Source: Pseudoscleropodium purum
Taxonomy: Eukaryota > Streptophyta > Bryopsida > Hypnales > Brachytheciaceae
Length of the DNA stretch: 64,000 nt
Direction of reading: 5' to 3'
Assembly (NCBI GenBank): GCA_963969395.1
Contig: OZ017801.1
Span: 14,885,611-14,949,610, forward strand
Within the stretch, counting starts at the first letter, position 1, and every line of letters starts with the position of its first letter. Below the pieces are notes generated by a model. It was not told the DNA's origin, did not search any database, and was given only the letters and a program-made list of their open reading frames with translations. The position numbers and the translations under genes are program-made. Positions 11,735-23,759 of this stretch are shown in pieces.

Positions 11735-12574
11735 CCCCTAAAGGACTAGCATACGTTTTTTGGCAGTATAGAAATTTGGGGCAAACTATTGTGAATGAAG
11801 ATTTGTATATTTTAAGCTACAATTTTAATAAAAAGGTGTGGATGAGGAATATCTTTCATATACATTAAACTTCATGACATTTGAAAATATAAGTAAAACA
11901 TTATAGCCTAATATGTTACTTTTTTCATAAATGAGCAATCCAAATAGATTAAAAAATCATTTTTTTAAAATAAAAATTTGAAATTGATTTTCTAGAGTTA
12001 TGTATATCTAAAAAAAACTTTGAATCGTTCCATTTTGATCAATGAATCAAAAGTTATTAGGATTTTTTAAGTGTGGACAATTATGAATTTTCTACTCTAA
12101 AATAAGCTTTGAAGTCCATCTTACTCAATTCTCAATATTTTTGGAAATAAAATAAAATCATAGGATGTAGACTATTTATTTTAACATTGCAACCATTGAT
12201 ATTGGCATTTTTTTATTCCATTATTAAATCTTTAACAATTTAGTATTTGGATCATTCTCTATTTTTTCATGCTAAATATTTTTTCTTATATGTTGTACCA
12301 TTTTGGACGTTTTTTTTATAGAAAAGTGAGCTTGAGAAGTGCAGTTGTACCATTTCATGCAAGGTAAAAAAATGATTTTAGTAAATTTGAATGCTTATAT
12401 CTTGCATTCCACACGATAGAATGTTTGAAATTTTTACCACATGTTTTCAACTCATCATACTATAAGACCCTATGCTTACATATGCCAAAAAAAAAATTTC
12501 AAAAATTTGGTACTTGTATTAAAAATGGCAGTTTTTGAGCATTTCCAATAAAAACATAGATAGAACTTTAGGGG
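11735..12574 (-). mobile_element. TTAA-flanked family-A element A7, inverted relative to A1
   Basis: 840 bp, TTAA at 11731-11734 and 12575-12578, termini CCCCTAAAGG and CTTTAGGGG. Opposite orientation to A1, 180 bp away, so the two can pair as long inverted repeats. Non-coding. Confidence 0.75.
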
Positions 12575-12948
12575 TTAAGTGTAGAGTATTGATGTCTTTT
12601 CATAATTACTCTACTTGTTGAATTTTCAACATATATCAACTAGATTTTCAATTCTCACAATTTCAAATTAGAATTTCTTCATTGCCCAAGTTCATTGTAC
12701 ATTCCACATACCATGTCCATAAAGCAAGTTTGTATTACTTAACATATGTTTTCATTTGGTGTTAAAGAGTGTTATTAATGAGGGTCTTAGGAATGAATTT
12801 AGAACTACTTTTGAACCAAATTCACATTACAAACATCATCCATAAGTGCAAGTGCGAACATATCTTTATCTAAACAAAAGCAAACAAACTATGTGCATAT
12901 AAACAAATCTTAGCCTACAATTCATTGAAGATGTCAATGGAAATTTAA

Positions 12949-13526
12949 CCCCTAAAGTACTTCATGATTGTTGAGCATACACAAGTGATTTTGGCTAGGT
13001 GCATATGAAGTCATTTTTTAACAAATATTTTTAAAATTTTGACCCAAGGTGTAAAAATGTATTCCCTTAGTGTAAATATAATTATTTTCTCAATCGGGTG
13101 CCTTGATCAAAAGTTACATTGCCTTGAACTTTGGAAGCACTTATGTAGCTTTGAATAGCATGTATAAATCTCCTCCAATAATTTTGAAATTTTGAAAGTA
13201 TGTAACTAATACAATATAAGATGCAAATGTCAAAAAATAACCATGTATTGTGTAAAAATCTCACTTTAGGAGGAATTGAAGTTTGTTGGTCTTGTTGGGC
13301 AAATATAGAAAAAAAAAACTTTGTCTTCTAACTTCAAACATTATAATCTTACAATTTATGCCTTCAAAGTTTCAAAAAAAATTCTACACATTCCTATAGT
13401 AGTCTGGTGCAAATTTATATGGTCAAAATATGGAAAAGAATTTTTTTTTTTTCATTTTCTTCTCACTACCCTAAAAGTGACATTTTTCACAATTTGTACC
13501 CAAAATGTGCCTTGATCCTCCAAGGG
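12949..13526. mobile_element. TTAA-flanked element with CCCCTAAAGTAC terminus
   Basis: 578 bp between TTAA at 12945-12948 and 13527-13530. The left end CCCCTAAAGTAC resembles family A; the right end, read inward, is CCCTTGGAGG, a poorer match. The body is not obviously family A. Possible related subfamily. Confidence 0.4.
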
Positions 13527-16500
13527 TTAAGTCAATAGATAAAGCAAAGAGCATAGTATATTTTTTGAAATATTTTTTGCTAGTAATAATACAAGTTGTT
13601 TTTTAAGGAAAAATTCGGTAAGTGATCAATTCCCCATTTTATGGTGGATTAAATCTTTGGAATGTCCCCTAATCTTGGGATGGTATCTCTTCATTTTTGA
13701 TGAATGTAAAAAATTTTGGATGAACAATTATGTCTATATTTTACATGTTCATCTAAAATCATAAATGTAAATTGAGTCCTATGCCATGTGGACCTTGACT
13801 ACTTGGCATTTTGCTTCTCTCACTTGTCCTTTGCCACATTCAAGCATGCCGTGCAGCATGTAATTTTTTGCTATATAAATAATATCTTAAATAATCACTT
13901 TACCCCAAATTGCAACAAGTATTTCCTAAAAAAAATTGAATGAAAACAATTAACATAAAGGGATTTAGACAAGCAAATTCTTGAAATTTTTGCAACACTA
14001 AGCAAAAGAATATAGTGGGCGGATGTTCAAGATAAGCCATTCTACCAATACTATAGTATAAGATTATTATAGCCACTTCAAGAATCAACAAGCATGTGAG
14101 CGCGGAAAAGTGAGCATGGAAACATGAGCTTACAAACTTTGATCTAATTGTAGATATGTACCTACAACCATTTGAAGGTGTTTATAACATAGGTTAACTA
14201 TAATATGGGAAAAATTTATAACATAGGTACATATACTATATACCCCTATAATTAGAGAAATTATCTATAATATAGACTCATGGGCTTATGAGCTCATAGA
14301 TTCTCTATTTACATGCTACCATCCTCTTTTCTAAGAATGAGTGAATGATCTAATTATGGTCATGGAAGAATTGCAAGTTGTTGAATTATTTTTGTTCAAA
14401 TGAAAATAATTTGCAATCTTGCAATCTAGAAATGACACTCATGGAATGTGCAAGTGGAGAATTAAAAGAGAATTAGTGGCCACAATAAGATTATATACTT
14501 TATAAGTGTAAAATCATCATATAATTTGGATACATGGACATGTTAGATTTTTCTAGGGATCTTTTGCCCATTTTGGATTTTCTTTTGGTTGGTTTGGGAA
14601 GTGACCTAGTAGAATATACAATGAACATTTGGGCAAATCACTTCAAAAAATATAAAATATTCAAAATTTGTGAGAAAGCATGATTCCACTTCCTATTATT
14701 TTTTTCTATTATTTTCACCTCTGTGAAAAAATTAAATTGATGCTTACTTAACCCTTTAACCTTTTAAGGACTAGATATTCAATTTCCAAACAACTGATGA
14801 ATACAAACACATACCAAGACACAAAAATACATTTTTGTTTCATTAATTTTTCTTAAAATTCCTATATTAGTTCATTTCCTAAACATTCAAATGACCATTT
14901 TATAGTCATAGCAATTTCAAGCCCAAAATTTTCTTTTTAATTTTTTTTCCTTTATACAAATTAGATTAGGTTATCTTTAATTTAATATTCAAAACTAAGA
15001 TTGCTATAGTCAAACAAAATTTATAAGGAAAATAGCACAAAGTATTTAGAATTTGCTTAGTGTTGAAAATTTCCTATTTTGAAAAAAGCTTTGTTATTCT
15101 ATAACTAAATCTTATGCATTTTTTCACAAATCAATAGAAACAACAATTTTGACCAATCTAAAAAAATTCAAATGCTGAGAATAGAAATTACATTTTTGAT
15201 GAAATTTTGAAGTTACATCAACAAAATTCATTTGAAGAAAATCTAAAAATAGTATTATAATTTTAACCATATGGATACCTTAGACTTTTTGTACTTCACA
15301 TTATCTTTTTTCATTGATGCAAACTTCAAAAAAATTATAGAACTTATATTTTGTAACACATTTGTATTTTCTCTAAACTCTTTAGGCTTTTAGAGATTAA
15401 CATTTGTATAGTATAGATTTCAAAGACTTTGCTTTGCAAATATTCTATAATTTTCTCGTACTAGTACGTATGGCCTTCCATTCTTCCAAAGTAACTTTTT
15501 CAATTTAAAAAATGACCCTTCTAAACAACTTAAATATAAATAAATAAATAAACATATTCAAAAATCACTATGATTAGATTTAAAAAATTTGAAATTCAGA
15601 AGAAAAAATTATTGTAAAAATCACAAATATTCAATAAAAAATTTAGTGAAAATATGGTTTTGTGTGCTAGTTGATCTAACTATAGTATATAGATATTATA
15701 TCTATTGTATGAGTTTTATCATTAAATTATAATTCTCAGTTAATTTTTTTAATACATCTTTATAATTTGGGAAACTTGAATTCTCTTGGCCATTAATTCT
15801 TCGTGGACTAAAAGGACACAATGTGTTTTCTTCAAACTTTCAATGGCAAATTCTTGGGTTAATGAAACAAATTTCAATATTTTGTAACCTAGGAACTTGT
15901 AAAGTAATAAGTTTACATACTTGTTGAAATTTTTTATTTTCAAAATTTTAATGTGGAAAGTATTTAAAATTTTATTGTAGTCTAATAAAAATTGGGGAAA
16001 AGATTTAAAAAATTTACTATGAAAAAAATATTAGGGATGAAAAAAAACATTTTCTTAAACATTTATAGTTTTTATTCTTCACAAAAAAAATTGATCTTAA
16101 AGAAAATAGTAATAATTTGTATTTTTAGCAATTTAAAAAATACAAAGTTCAATATGATGTAATCAAGAATACAAAAATTATTAGAATGATTCCAAATTTT
16201 TTGAAGATGTTCCAAAAAAATGATAATAATATCAATCATTGAATTTCAAAAATTGACACATTTAAAAAAATTTAATTTGTAGGATCTAATTTGATTGGTT
16301 TTGGCTTTTGACTCTTTCTATTTGAAAATGTGTACAATTTTGAGAAGACTTTTTATTTCTCAATTTATAAAATGAAAAATTACAAAATTTGCCTTATATT
16401 CTTATACAATTCTTTTTGGAAGGGGCGAATCATCATCCATCTTTTTATAATTTTTCTCCAAAAGTTTTTTTTTGCCTATAAAGTTGATAATCTAAAATTG

Positions 16501-16694
16501 TTATAATCTAAAAATCCAACCGTCAATATTTCTGCATTTAATTCCAAGCATACTAGACAAAGGAGTCTTTCCTTTTGAATGGTTAAAATTAAAAATCTCA
16601 AGCACATCCATGCGCAAAAAAATGATCAAAGTAAGACAATTCATTGAAAACCTCCATTGTCAAAAAGTTGTTAGATCTTGAGGCATTAAGAAGT
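13527..16694. other. AT-rich spacer, no gene seen
   Basis: Long A- and T-runs with short accidental open frames. No protein signature, RNA gene or clear terminal repeat found. Confidence 0.5.
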
Positions 16695-17250
16695 TATCTC
16701 TTAAAAGACCAAACAAATTTTTTTGGCAACATAGCAAATTTAGGCAGTTCACTAAGAAAGAAATTTTCTCTTTCTTTTCTTTTGAAATTTTCACACAAAT
16801 TGTAATCATGAATTAGCTTTAAAGCACAACAATTTAAAAAAAATTTGAGTACATGATTCAAAAATTATTGTATCAAATGTAGTTTCTATTACTCCCCATA
16901 CAACTCAGAAAAATGACCTATAAAAAAAAGAAAAATTAAACTTGATTTTCTAGGTTTGTATCAACTCAAAAAACTTTAAATCACCCCATTTGATTAATGA
17001 GATGAATGCTATGAGAAATTTTAGTTTGCAAATAGTTATTGGATCTCAATACTAAAATAAACTTTGAAGTCCTTTATTTAACTCTATTTTTTGTATTTTT
17101 GAAAAAAATTTCATTGTATTTAGATTTTTTATAACAACATTACAACTATTGGGGTAGGAATTTTTCAATTCTATAACTAAAAAATTTTAAATCACACCCT
17201 AATTCTTTCTACTTACTTTTTTTCAAGTATGAATTTGACATATTTTTTGT
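16695..17250 (-). repeat. degenerate family-A copy
   Basis: Begins with a decayed terminus (ctcttaaaagacc) and follows the family-A body in reverse (ggcaacatagc, tttgaagtcctttattt, acaactattgggg segments), fading by about 17250. Ends not clean. Confidence 0.5.
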
Positions 17251-18699
17251 TGAATTTTTTTATATATATTCTCAACTTATTTTTTCATCGTATTATAGAG
17301 ACTTGGAAAGTAATAAATTGTAGGATCTACAAATTTTTGTGCAAAGATGTTTGAAAGATGAAACCTAACCATTTGGAAAAAGTTGAAAAAATTTCTTTAA
17401 AACCCAAACATCATGAACTTGCAATTGGTAAGTTTTTTAATTCTAAAATTTTAGGAGGATGTACTATAACATATTAACTAAAATATCCTACAACTGGATT
17501 TGTTAATGAATAAATAGAAATGAAGATTTTAGCCTTACTTTGGATTTAAGTAATTTGAAGCAATTTTGGACCTAAACACATTGAACTCCTTTAGGGATTA
17601 AGGAATTAGATTAAAAACTGAGACCACTAAATAGTGATTACCTTAATATGGTGAAGAATTGCTTCTCCAAATTATAAAATGTATTCAATTTCCCAAAAGA
17701 GTTCATTCTCACATAAGGTAGAACAACCAATTGCAATAAAAAACAAACTTATTAGACATCTTGGGAACTTGAGCCCGTTATGGATTTGGGCCACAATCAA
17801 TGTTTTATGTGATAGTAATGGAGCAATTAGTGACCTCATTAGGAGCTTCCAACTTTTTCTAGTGTATATTCATTGTAAGAAGTGACTATTTTAGGCCTTC
17901 CACACTAAAAATATTGCAATTGCTTTAGGTTTGTAAGATGAACATTATGGATTCAATTTTTGTTGGTTCTAGGGTAGTCTAGAGACTCTTATGGGCCATG
18001 ATGGAATGAACACTTCAAAAATTCAAAGCAAATTCTCACTATTGAAAAATATAATTTCAATTGCTCTTACTATTTTTCACACTTGCCTTTATGTAGGGGA
18101 AAAATGAAATAATTTGAGCTATGGCACAAGGGAAACTCCTAATTCTAACCACAATGTGTGGTTTTAACTTACGTATCAAAGAGAAAGTCCACAAGTGCCT
18201 TCAAAACTTTAGATTGTTGAACACCATCAATATAATTTAGTTTGTTAAGGTGTATACACCTATATCTGCACCCTATCTAAAACCACCATCATTACTCTAT
18301 GTAAATCTCCACTTTGATCAAATGAATATGTATCTATATTGAAGAAATTATTTTAGAACATCTACCAAAACATTTTTTGACCTTTTACAACTTTTGCATA
18401 CAATATCCAAATGTTACATTCTTTGGTGTTTTGGAACCTCCTTTCATTTGCCAACAAGATAATATGAAAATTTGATTAGTCTAATAATACTAATTAGGCA
18501 CAATTTTAAAAGTGAAAGTTTGTGAGGTATCCAATCTAATTCACTATTACTTGTGTTCTCAAAACTAGTACATTGGATTATCCCAAATTACCCTTGAACC
18601 TAATAAAATTGCAGAAAAAAATCTACATACAATGAATCCAAGATGGACATAGGAGTTTTGATGGAGAAAATGAAATTTCCATTTGTACATGAGGTAGGG
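17251..18699. other. AT-rich spacer, no gene seen
   Basis: No recognisable gene or element; a few short frames without support. Confidence 0.5.
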
Positions 18700-19012
18700 T
18701 GCTCTAAAAGCAACCTTGCTCTAAAAGCAATAACTAACATAGAGGTATATTTTGCTTTCTTCAATATACCAATAGTATGTATTTCAAGAGGTAATCACTT
18801 CTAGTCGCCATTACATTTTAACTTCAAAAATTTATAATTAATTTGATGAAGATCCCAAAATATGAAAGGACTTGGATTAGATCCAATTCTATTTTTTTTC
18901 CTACAAAAATTTATTGGTGATTGCTTCAACAATAATTTAACTTCCTCCAAATGCAATCATCTTTTAAGAAGTCACATCATGAGTAGATTACCTTACTAGA
19001 TGCTAGCAAGTG
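18700..19012 (+). repeat. dispersed repeat family B, copy 2
   Basis: Same ordered segments as at 3600-3935 (gctctaaaagcaa, tcttcaatataccaa, ttaacttcaaaaattt, cttggattagatccaattc), diverged. Confidence 0.55.
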
Positions 19013-19045
19013 GAAAAGGGTTGAAAGATGACTAATATACATTAA

Positions 19046-20412
19046 TTCCCTTTGTCCTTCTAAAAACCTCCAAAATCCTTCTCTATGAAAAATTAACTAT
19101 ATTTTTAGTCTTTGTGCCAATGATACATGCATTTAAAAACCAATAACCATCCCCTAGACCTATGCAAAATCTCCAACTTAGGCTTCATTGTTCAAGCATC
19201 CAAAATCCATGTAGAAAGTATCATATTTGAGCATTGTTTGTGACTACTACTAGCTTGCCATTCCCGATGATTTAAAGATTGGTGGCAACAATGGGATTCA
19301 AGATAATTTGCTCCCAACCTAAATACTTGCAACAAGGAAACCTAGCCCCTTCATGAACAATCTTTATAGCGCCCAAGTGGTCACTGAGTCCATTGGCAAT
19401 ACAATTGTTTGAAGGTACAAAGTGCCTCATACAAAATGTTTGCTAGGAGAGGAATGCTCCTTAATCACTTGCCACTTGCCCCCATAGGATCATTCAATAT
19501 GACCAACACTTACTCAATGGTCAAAATAAATACAAAGAGTTTTTTTTCTTCCTTAAAACACATGGACAATTTCCATTGCAAGGGAAAAAAATACATATAA
19601 ATAAAGCTTTTTAAGGTAAATGCACTAGTAGCTGATTATTTAAGCAATTTTGTAGTAGATTGTGAGTAATATGATGTGGTGGAAATTTTTCCCATGTAGG
19701 AAGATAGGAAATATGGGATTTGATTTAAACTTCTTAGAATTTTATTCCCAAAATTGAAAATACTACAAATTTTGAAAGCCAAAAAGTACTCAAGACCTAT
19801 ATTAGCCAACGTCTAGACTCTTCTAATTCCAATCAAACAAGAACTACTTTCTTGATAACCACTTCCTACTTTCTTGCTCACTACTTTAAGACAAAATGTC
19901 ATTACTTTATTAATCCCAACCTTCTAGAGGACCAAAAAGTACACACTCTAAGCTTTTGTTGAAAACATGTTCCAACCTTGGTTAGAAATATTGCACCATA
20001 CATGTTGGATAATGGATGTAATTGATAGTTGGTGAATTTACTTTGAGGTAGGAGGCTCGAGCTCTGACATGGCATCAAAAGCAATCATGACTCATAGGTA
20101 CATTTTTCTTTCTTCAATGTACCAACTATACACATTTCAAGAGGTGGTCGCATTTAATGACCACAAATGACCACTTTTTTACCAACTTCAAAAATTTGTA
20201 ACTAATTCCACAAAGGTTCAAAAAATATGAAACGACTTGGGTTGGATGTCAATTCCACTTGTCTTTCAAGGAAAATTTACTGAAATTTTTTCCAAGATGT
20301 TTAGCCTCCCCCAAATTCAGTTCCAGCCTTCAGATGGTTCATTGATGAACCTCCTGCCTTAGTGGGACACGAATTGTGCTTGATTTGGAGGTTTTTAGAG
20401 GGACAGAGGGAA
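19046..20412. mobile_element. TIR element with about 30-bp ends and TAA flanks
   Basis: Left end TTCCCTTTGTCCTTCTAAAA and right end (read inward) TTCCCTCTGTCCCTCTAAAA match over about 30 bp, both continuing ACCTCCAAA. TAA directly flanks both sides (19043-19045, 20413-20415). A 3-bp TAA duplication suits PIF/Harbinger, while the CCCTCYGTCC end resembles Stowaway/mariner elements of plants. No transposase is readable; it contains family-B copy 3. Confidence 0.5.
20060..20365 (+). repeat. dispersed repeat family B, copy 3
   Basis: Close to copy 1 (cttgggttggatgtcaattc, cccaaattcagttccagcc, gaacctcctgcctta). Lies inside the 19046-20412 element. Confidence 0.6.
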
Positions 20413-20836
20413 TAACTTATAATGATGAGTGCATACACAATCTGGATACATATAACTTAATATATTATATAGTTTCCAAACCATTGACTGAGTGTTCGGC
20501 AGTAGGACCGACACAACCAGAAGCTGGCTTTCAATTGGATGTTTTTTAAGCCATTTAATTGACGGTAGCAACACTCTGTGACATGTAAAAAACAATCATT
20601 TGTTGGTCAAGGATTCAGTTGTGCCCCACTTACAGCTGTTTTAAATAATAATATTAATAATAAGTTAAGTTCTTCATGCCCTGGCTTCCCTTCCCTTCCC
20701 TTCAAGGTTGCAGTGAGTGTACTGACCTGATGGAGTTGACGAAGTCACGTAACATAAGTTAGAAAGATAACTGAACTGAACTTTGAGGGCTTCTCATATT
20801 CCCAAACAGAAAATTTGAATGGATAGGAGAGTTTAA

Positions 20837-21057
20837 CCCTGAAGCGCTCCGACATCCATATTCTGGACAATGAACATAGCGCTTCCAGGCATTGTATTGT
20901 CTAGTAAACTTTTCATTCGTCCAATCTAATACTTGAATTTTGAAGAGGAAACCTTCCTTTATGACAAGTTTCTTGAAATTGCAGTAAATGATATTTCTAT
21001 AAAAAGATATAAGCCAAAATGTACAAAAAATCGAAAAAGGATTCACGCGTTTAGGGG
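20837..21057. mobile_element. short TTAA-flanked element abutting A2
   Basis: 221 bp between TTAA at 20833-20836 and 21058-21061. Ends CCCTGAAGCGC and, read inward from the right, CCCCTAAACGCG. The body differs from family A and is richer in GC. It shares its right TTAA with element A2. Confidence 0.5.
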
Positions 21058-21061
21058 TTAA

Positions 21062-21987
21062 CTCCTAAAGGTTGGAGACTATGTTCTCAACAAAAAAATG
21101 CTTCAAAACTGCCATTTTTGATACAAGCATCAAATTTTAGATGAAAAACATTTTTGGACACATGTAACCATAGGATCTTGTAGTAAACTAGTTTGAAAAG
21201 ATGTGGAAAAAATTTCAAAATTTTTCACCGTGTAGATTGCAAGATATTAATGTTTGAAGTGACAAATACTATTTTTTTGACCTTGTGATAATACGGGCAG
21301 CTACACTTCACAAGGTCACATTTGTATGAAAAAATGTCCAAAATGATGGTTACTCTTTAAATTCATTTTTCAAATCAAGTTGGATACATGCTTGAAAATT
21401 TTAGAATCATTTGGAATTGCACAACATATAGGAAAAAAAATAGTAGGTAGAAAGAAGTACAAAGTGATTCAAAACACTAAATTGTTAAGAATTTAATTAT
21501 GGAATTGAAAAATTCCAATCTTGAAGATGGTACTGTAGTAATAAACAATCTATATCATACCTATTTATTCTTTTCAAAAAAATATTACAAATTGAGTTAA
21601 ATAAAGGACTCCAAAGTTTATTTTTGAGTAGAGAATCCATGACTCCCCGCAAACTAGAATACCTCATAACTTTCATCTCAAAAACCAAAATGGAATGATT
21701 CAAAGCTTTCCTCACATATATAAATCTAGAAAATTAATTTCAAATTTTTATTTTAAGAAAAAGTGATTTAAAAAAAATTGGGCTGTTTGCCGAGCATTGA
21801 AAATTATATATCATGCAATAACTTTTGAATCATGTAGTCCGAAGTTATGAACATTATTGGGCCTCAAAGCTACTCCCTGGGCACATGTTGTGTAAATAAT
21901 TCAGGAAAAAGAAACTAAAGATTCCATTCTTAGTGAGCTGCTCAAAATTGCTATGTTGCCAAAAAATGCAGTTTTGACCTTTAGGGG
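21062..21987 (+). mobile_element. TTAA-flanked family-A element A2
   Basis: 926 bp, TTAA at 21058-21061 and 21988-21991; left end CTCCTAAAGG, right end CCTTTAGGGG. Near full-length reference copy. Open frames are short and not conserved between copies. Confidence 0.8.
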
Positions 21988-21991
21988 TTAA

Positions 21992-22497
21992 CCCTATAAG
22001 GATAGGTTGGTCTCTGTGAAAATCATCCTTTTTGACACAGTGTGCATCATCTATTTTAAGAAAACCAAAAATACTCATTCAAGGACAAGCTACTGTAGAA
22101 GGTCTCCCCTTTTTGCATGAAATTCCAAAAACGAACAATGACATTTTTATCCTACATGCAAAGATTCTTTATCATTCATCAAACACTTCGTACCTACGAC
22201 ATTATTACAGGATTAACTCCAAGGAGTTGAAACAAGTAGTCACTTGGTGGTGAAGAAATTATGACTAAGGTATTGTATTAGGGGCACTCACACCTTCTTC
22301 ACTGCACAAAAATTCTTTGATGAAGAATGAGAGAAATAAGGCACCAATGGGGAGCTTGAACTCTTGAGGAAGGTATGACACCCCTTTCTCGCGAGTAAAG
22401 AATGGACTCAGACACCGAAAGTTGTGCAAAAGCAATGGCAGCGTAATGCAAGGAACCAACAGAGAAGCAACAAGGAGGTAGAAAGTAAGGGCTACAA
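21992..22497. other. spacer, no gene supported
   Basis: Starts with CCCTATAAGG, another family-A-like terminus, but no partner end was found. A 117-codon minus frame (22265-22618) overlaps the hairpin and has no recognisable domain. Confidence 0.35.
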
Positions 22498-22590
22498 AAT
22501 ATTCTTCTTCTGCAAAGAGTTCTCTGCGTCCATTACTCTCTTCCAGAGGAGAATAATGATGTGTAGAACTCTTTGCAGAAGAAGGATATT
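22498..22590. ncRNA. 93-nt imperfect hairpin (possible small-RNA precursor)
   Basis: The arms 22498-22543 and 22545-22590 pair. The outer 26 nt match except for one position and include CTTCTTCTGCAAAGAGTTCT opposite its exact complement; pairing weakens towards the loop. Transcription is not shown. It could equally be the remnant of two inverted repeat units. Confidence 0.35.
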
Positions 22591-22680
22591 CAACTCCAGA
22601 GGACCAACCGAAAGCCAATTCAAATCAAAAGCCACAGCATCCCCATATGCATGAGAATTTGCAAGCACTAAAGAAGGTGT

Positions 22681-23106
22681 GACGACCCCTATAATTGATC
22701 AGAATTTCATTGCAAAATAAAAAAAAGAAACAAGCCCGCCAGACACCTCATTGATCCACGTCACAAGGTTATTGCTGATGCTCACATGGTATGTGATGGA
22801 ATTCAATTGTGGGTTGCGATTAATCCATCAGCACAAAATAGGATAAACTCAAAAGTTAGGGTTTAATTCAGTGCTCATATGGCTAATAAGGTCTGACCAT
22901 TCAATCTTCAAGTGCAAATTCTTGAGAAGTTCTGTCAAGAGATGCATTTGCTTACAGTGGTACATAACTTAGATGGGAAAAAATTGGAAACCATACTTTG
23001 TAGCTATGGTGACAATTTCATGAATTCCTTTGTGGCAACACATATCGTAACTGACCAACCCATTAGTCTGAATCACCTCTATTCTAGCTACTTTCTTTCT
23101 GATTAG
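22681..23106 (+). pseudogene. decayed coding-like fragment, possibly retrotransposon gag
   Basis: One frame stays mostly open from about 22699 to the stop at 23104, with two internal stops (near 22861 and 22897). It reads, among other parts, HKVIADAHMVCDG, then FCQEMHLLTVVHNLDGKK and HIVTDQPISLNHLYS. The last part is loosely like the gag region of Copia elements, but the match is weak and I would not rely on it. Confidence 0.25.
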
Positions 23107-23109
23107 CCG

Positions 23110-23370
23110 GAGATGAGAAATGATTAATTATGGCACAATTCCTAACATAGTTGTGGTGCATTATGATTGGTTGCAAGACTCTCAATATTGCAACTAGTCT
23201 GTAGTTGATTTTGAAATCAACTTGTGGTTGAAAATAGGAAGACTTATACAAAATTCATAGCAATTATGTTTCAAGAAAAAAATAGAATTCTGAAAAATGA
23301 TGAAATCTTTTCAAATTCTATTTCTACATACAAGAAAATTCCCCCTCTTCAGAAACATGTGCTCCGTGTA
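23110..23370 (+). repeat. family C, partial diverged copy
   Basis: Follows the C body (tagttgtggtgcattatgat, caatattgcaac, atcttttcaaattctatttc) but both ends are decayed. Directly precedes another C copy. Confidence 0.5.
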
Positions 23371-23371
23371 A

Positions 23372-23759
23372 GAGCCACCCCGTTTTTGATCACCCCCCAT
23401 TTCTAATCTATAGATTGATCTCTTTTTGTAAAATTATGGTGCGATTCCCGAAGTAGTTGCAGCACATTATTGTTGGTTGTCAAAATCTCAATATCGCAAC
23501 TAGCCCTTGATTGATTTTGCAACTAAATCATTGTTGGAAAAAAAAAAGAAAAAAAAAAGTCTATATAATGAGTACAAGTTGTACATTACAATACAATTCA
23601 TCTAAAAAAAATTGATGATAATTATATTTTGAGTTTAAAAAAAATTAAAAATTATACAATCCTTCCAAACTGTATTTCTACATCAGGAAAGATTTCTGCA
23701 CTCGACAAATTCGCACTCCACATACCCCATAATTGTCCAAGTGGTTGGAAATGGGCCAC
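23372..23759 (+). mobile_element. TIR element family C, short (empty) form
   Basis: 388 bp, begins GAGCCACCCCGTTTTTGATC and ends in the inverse of GTGGCCCATTTCCAACCACTT. It has no family-A insert at the point where the long forms carry one. Confidence 0.65.

Noticed and set aside
20070..20095. TGGCATCAAAAGC as an LTR-retrotransposon primer-binding site
   Set aside because: It only loosely resembles the initiator-tRNA complement, and no LTR pair or polyprotein lies around it.
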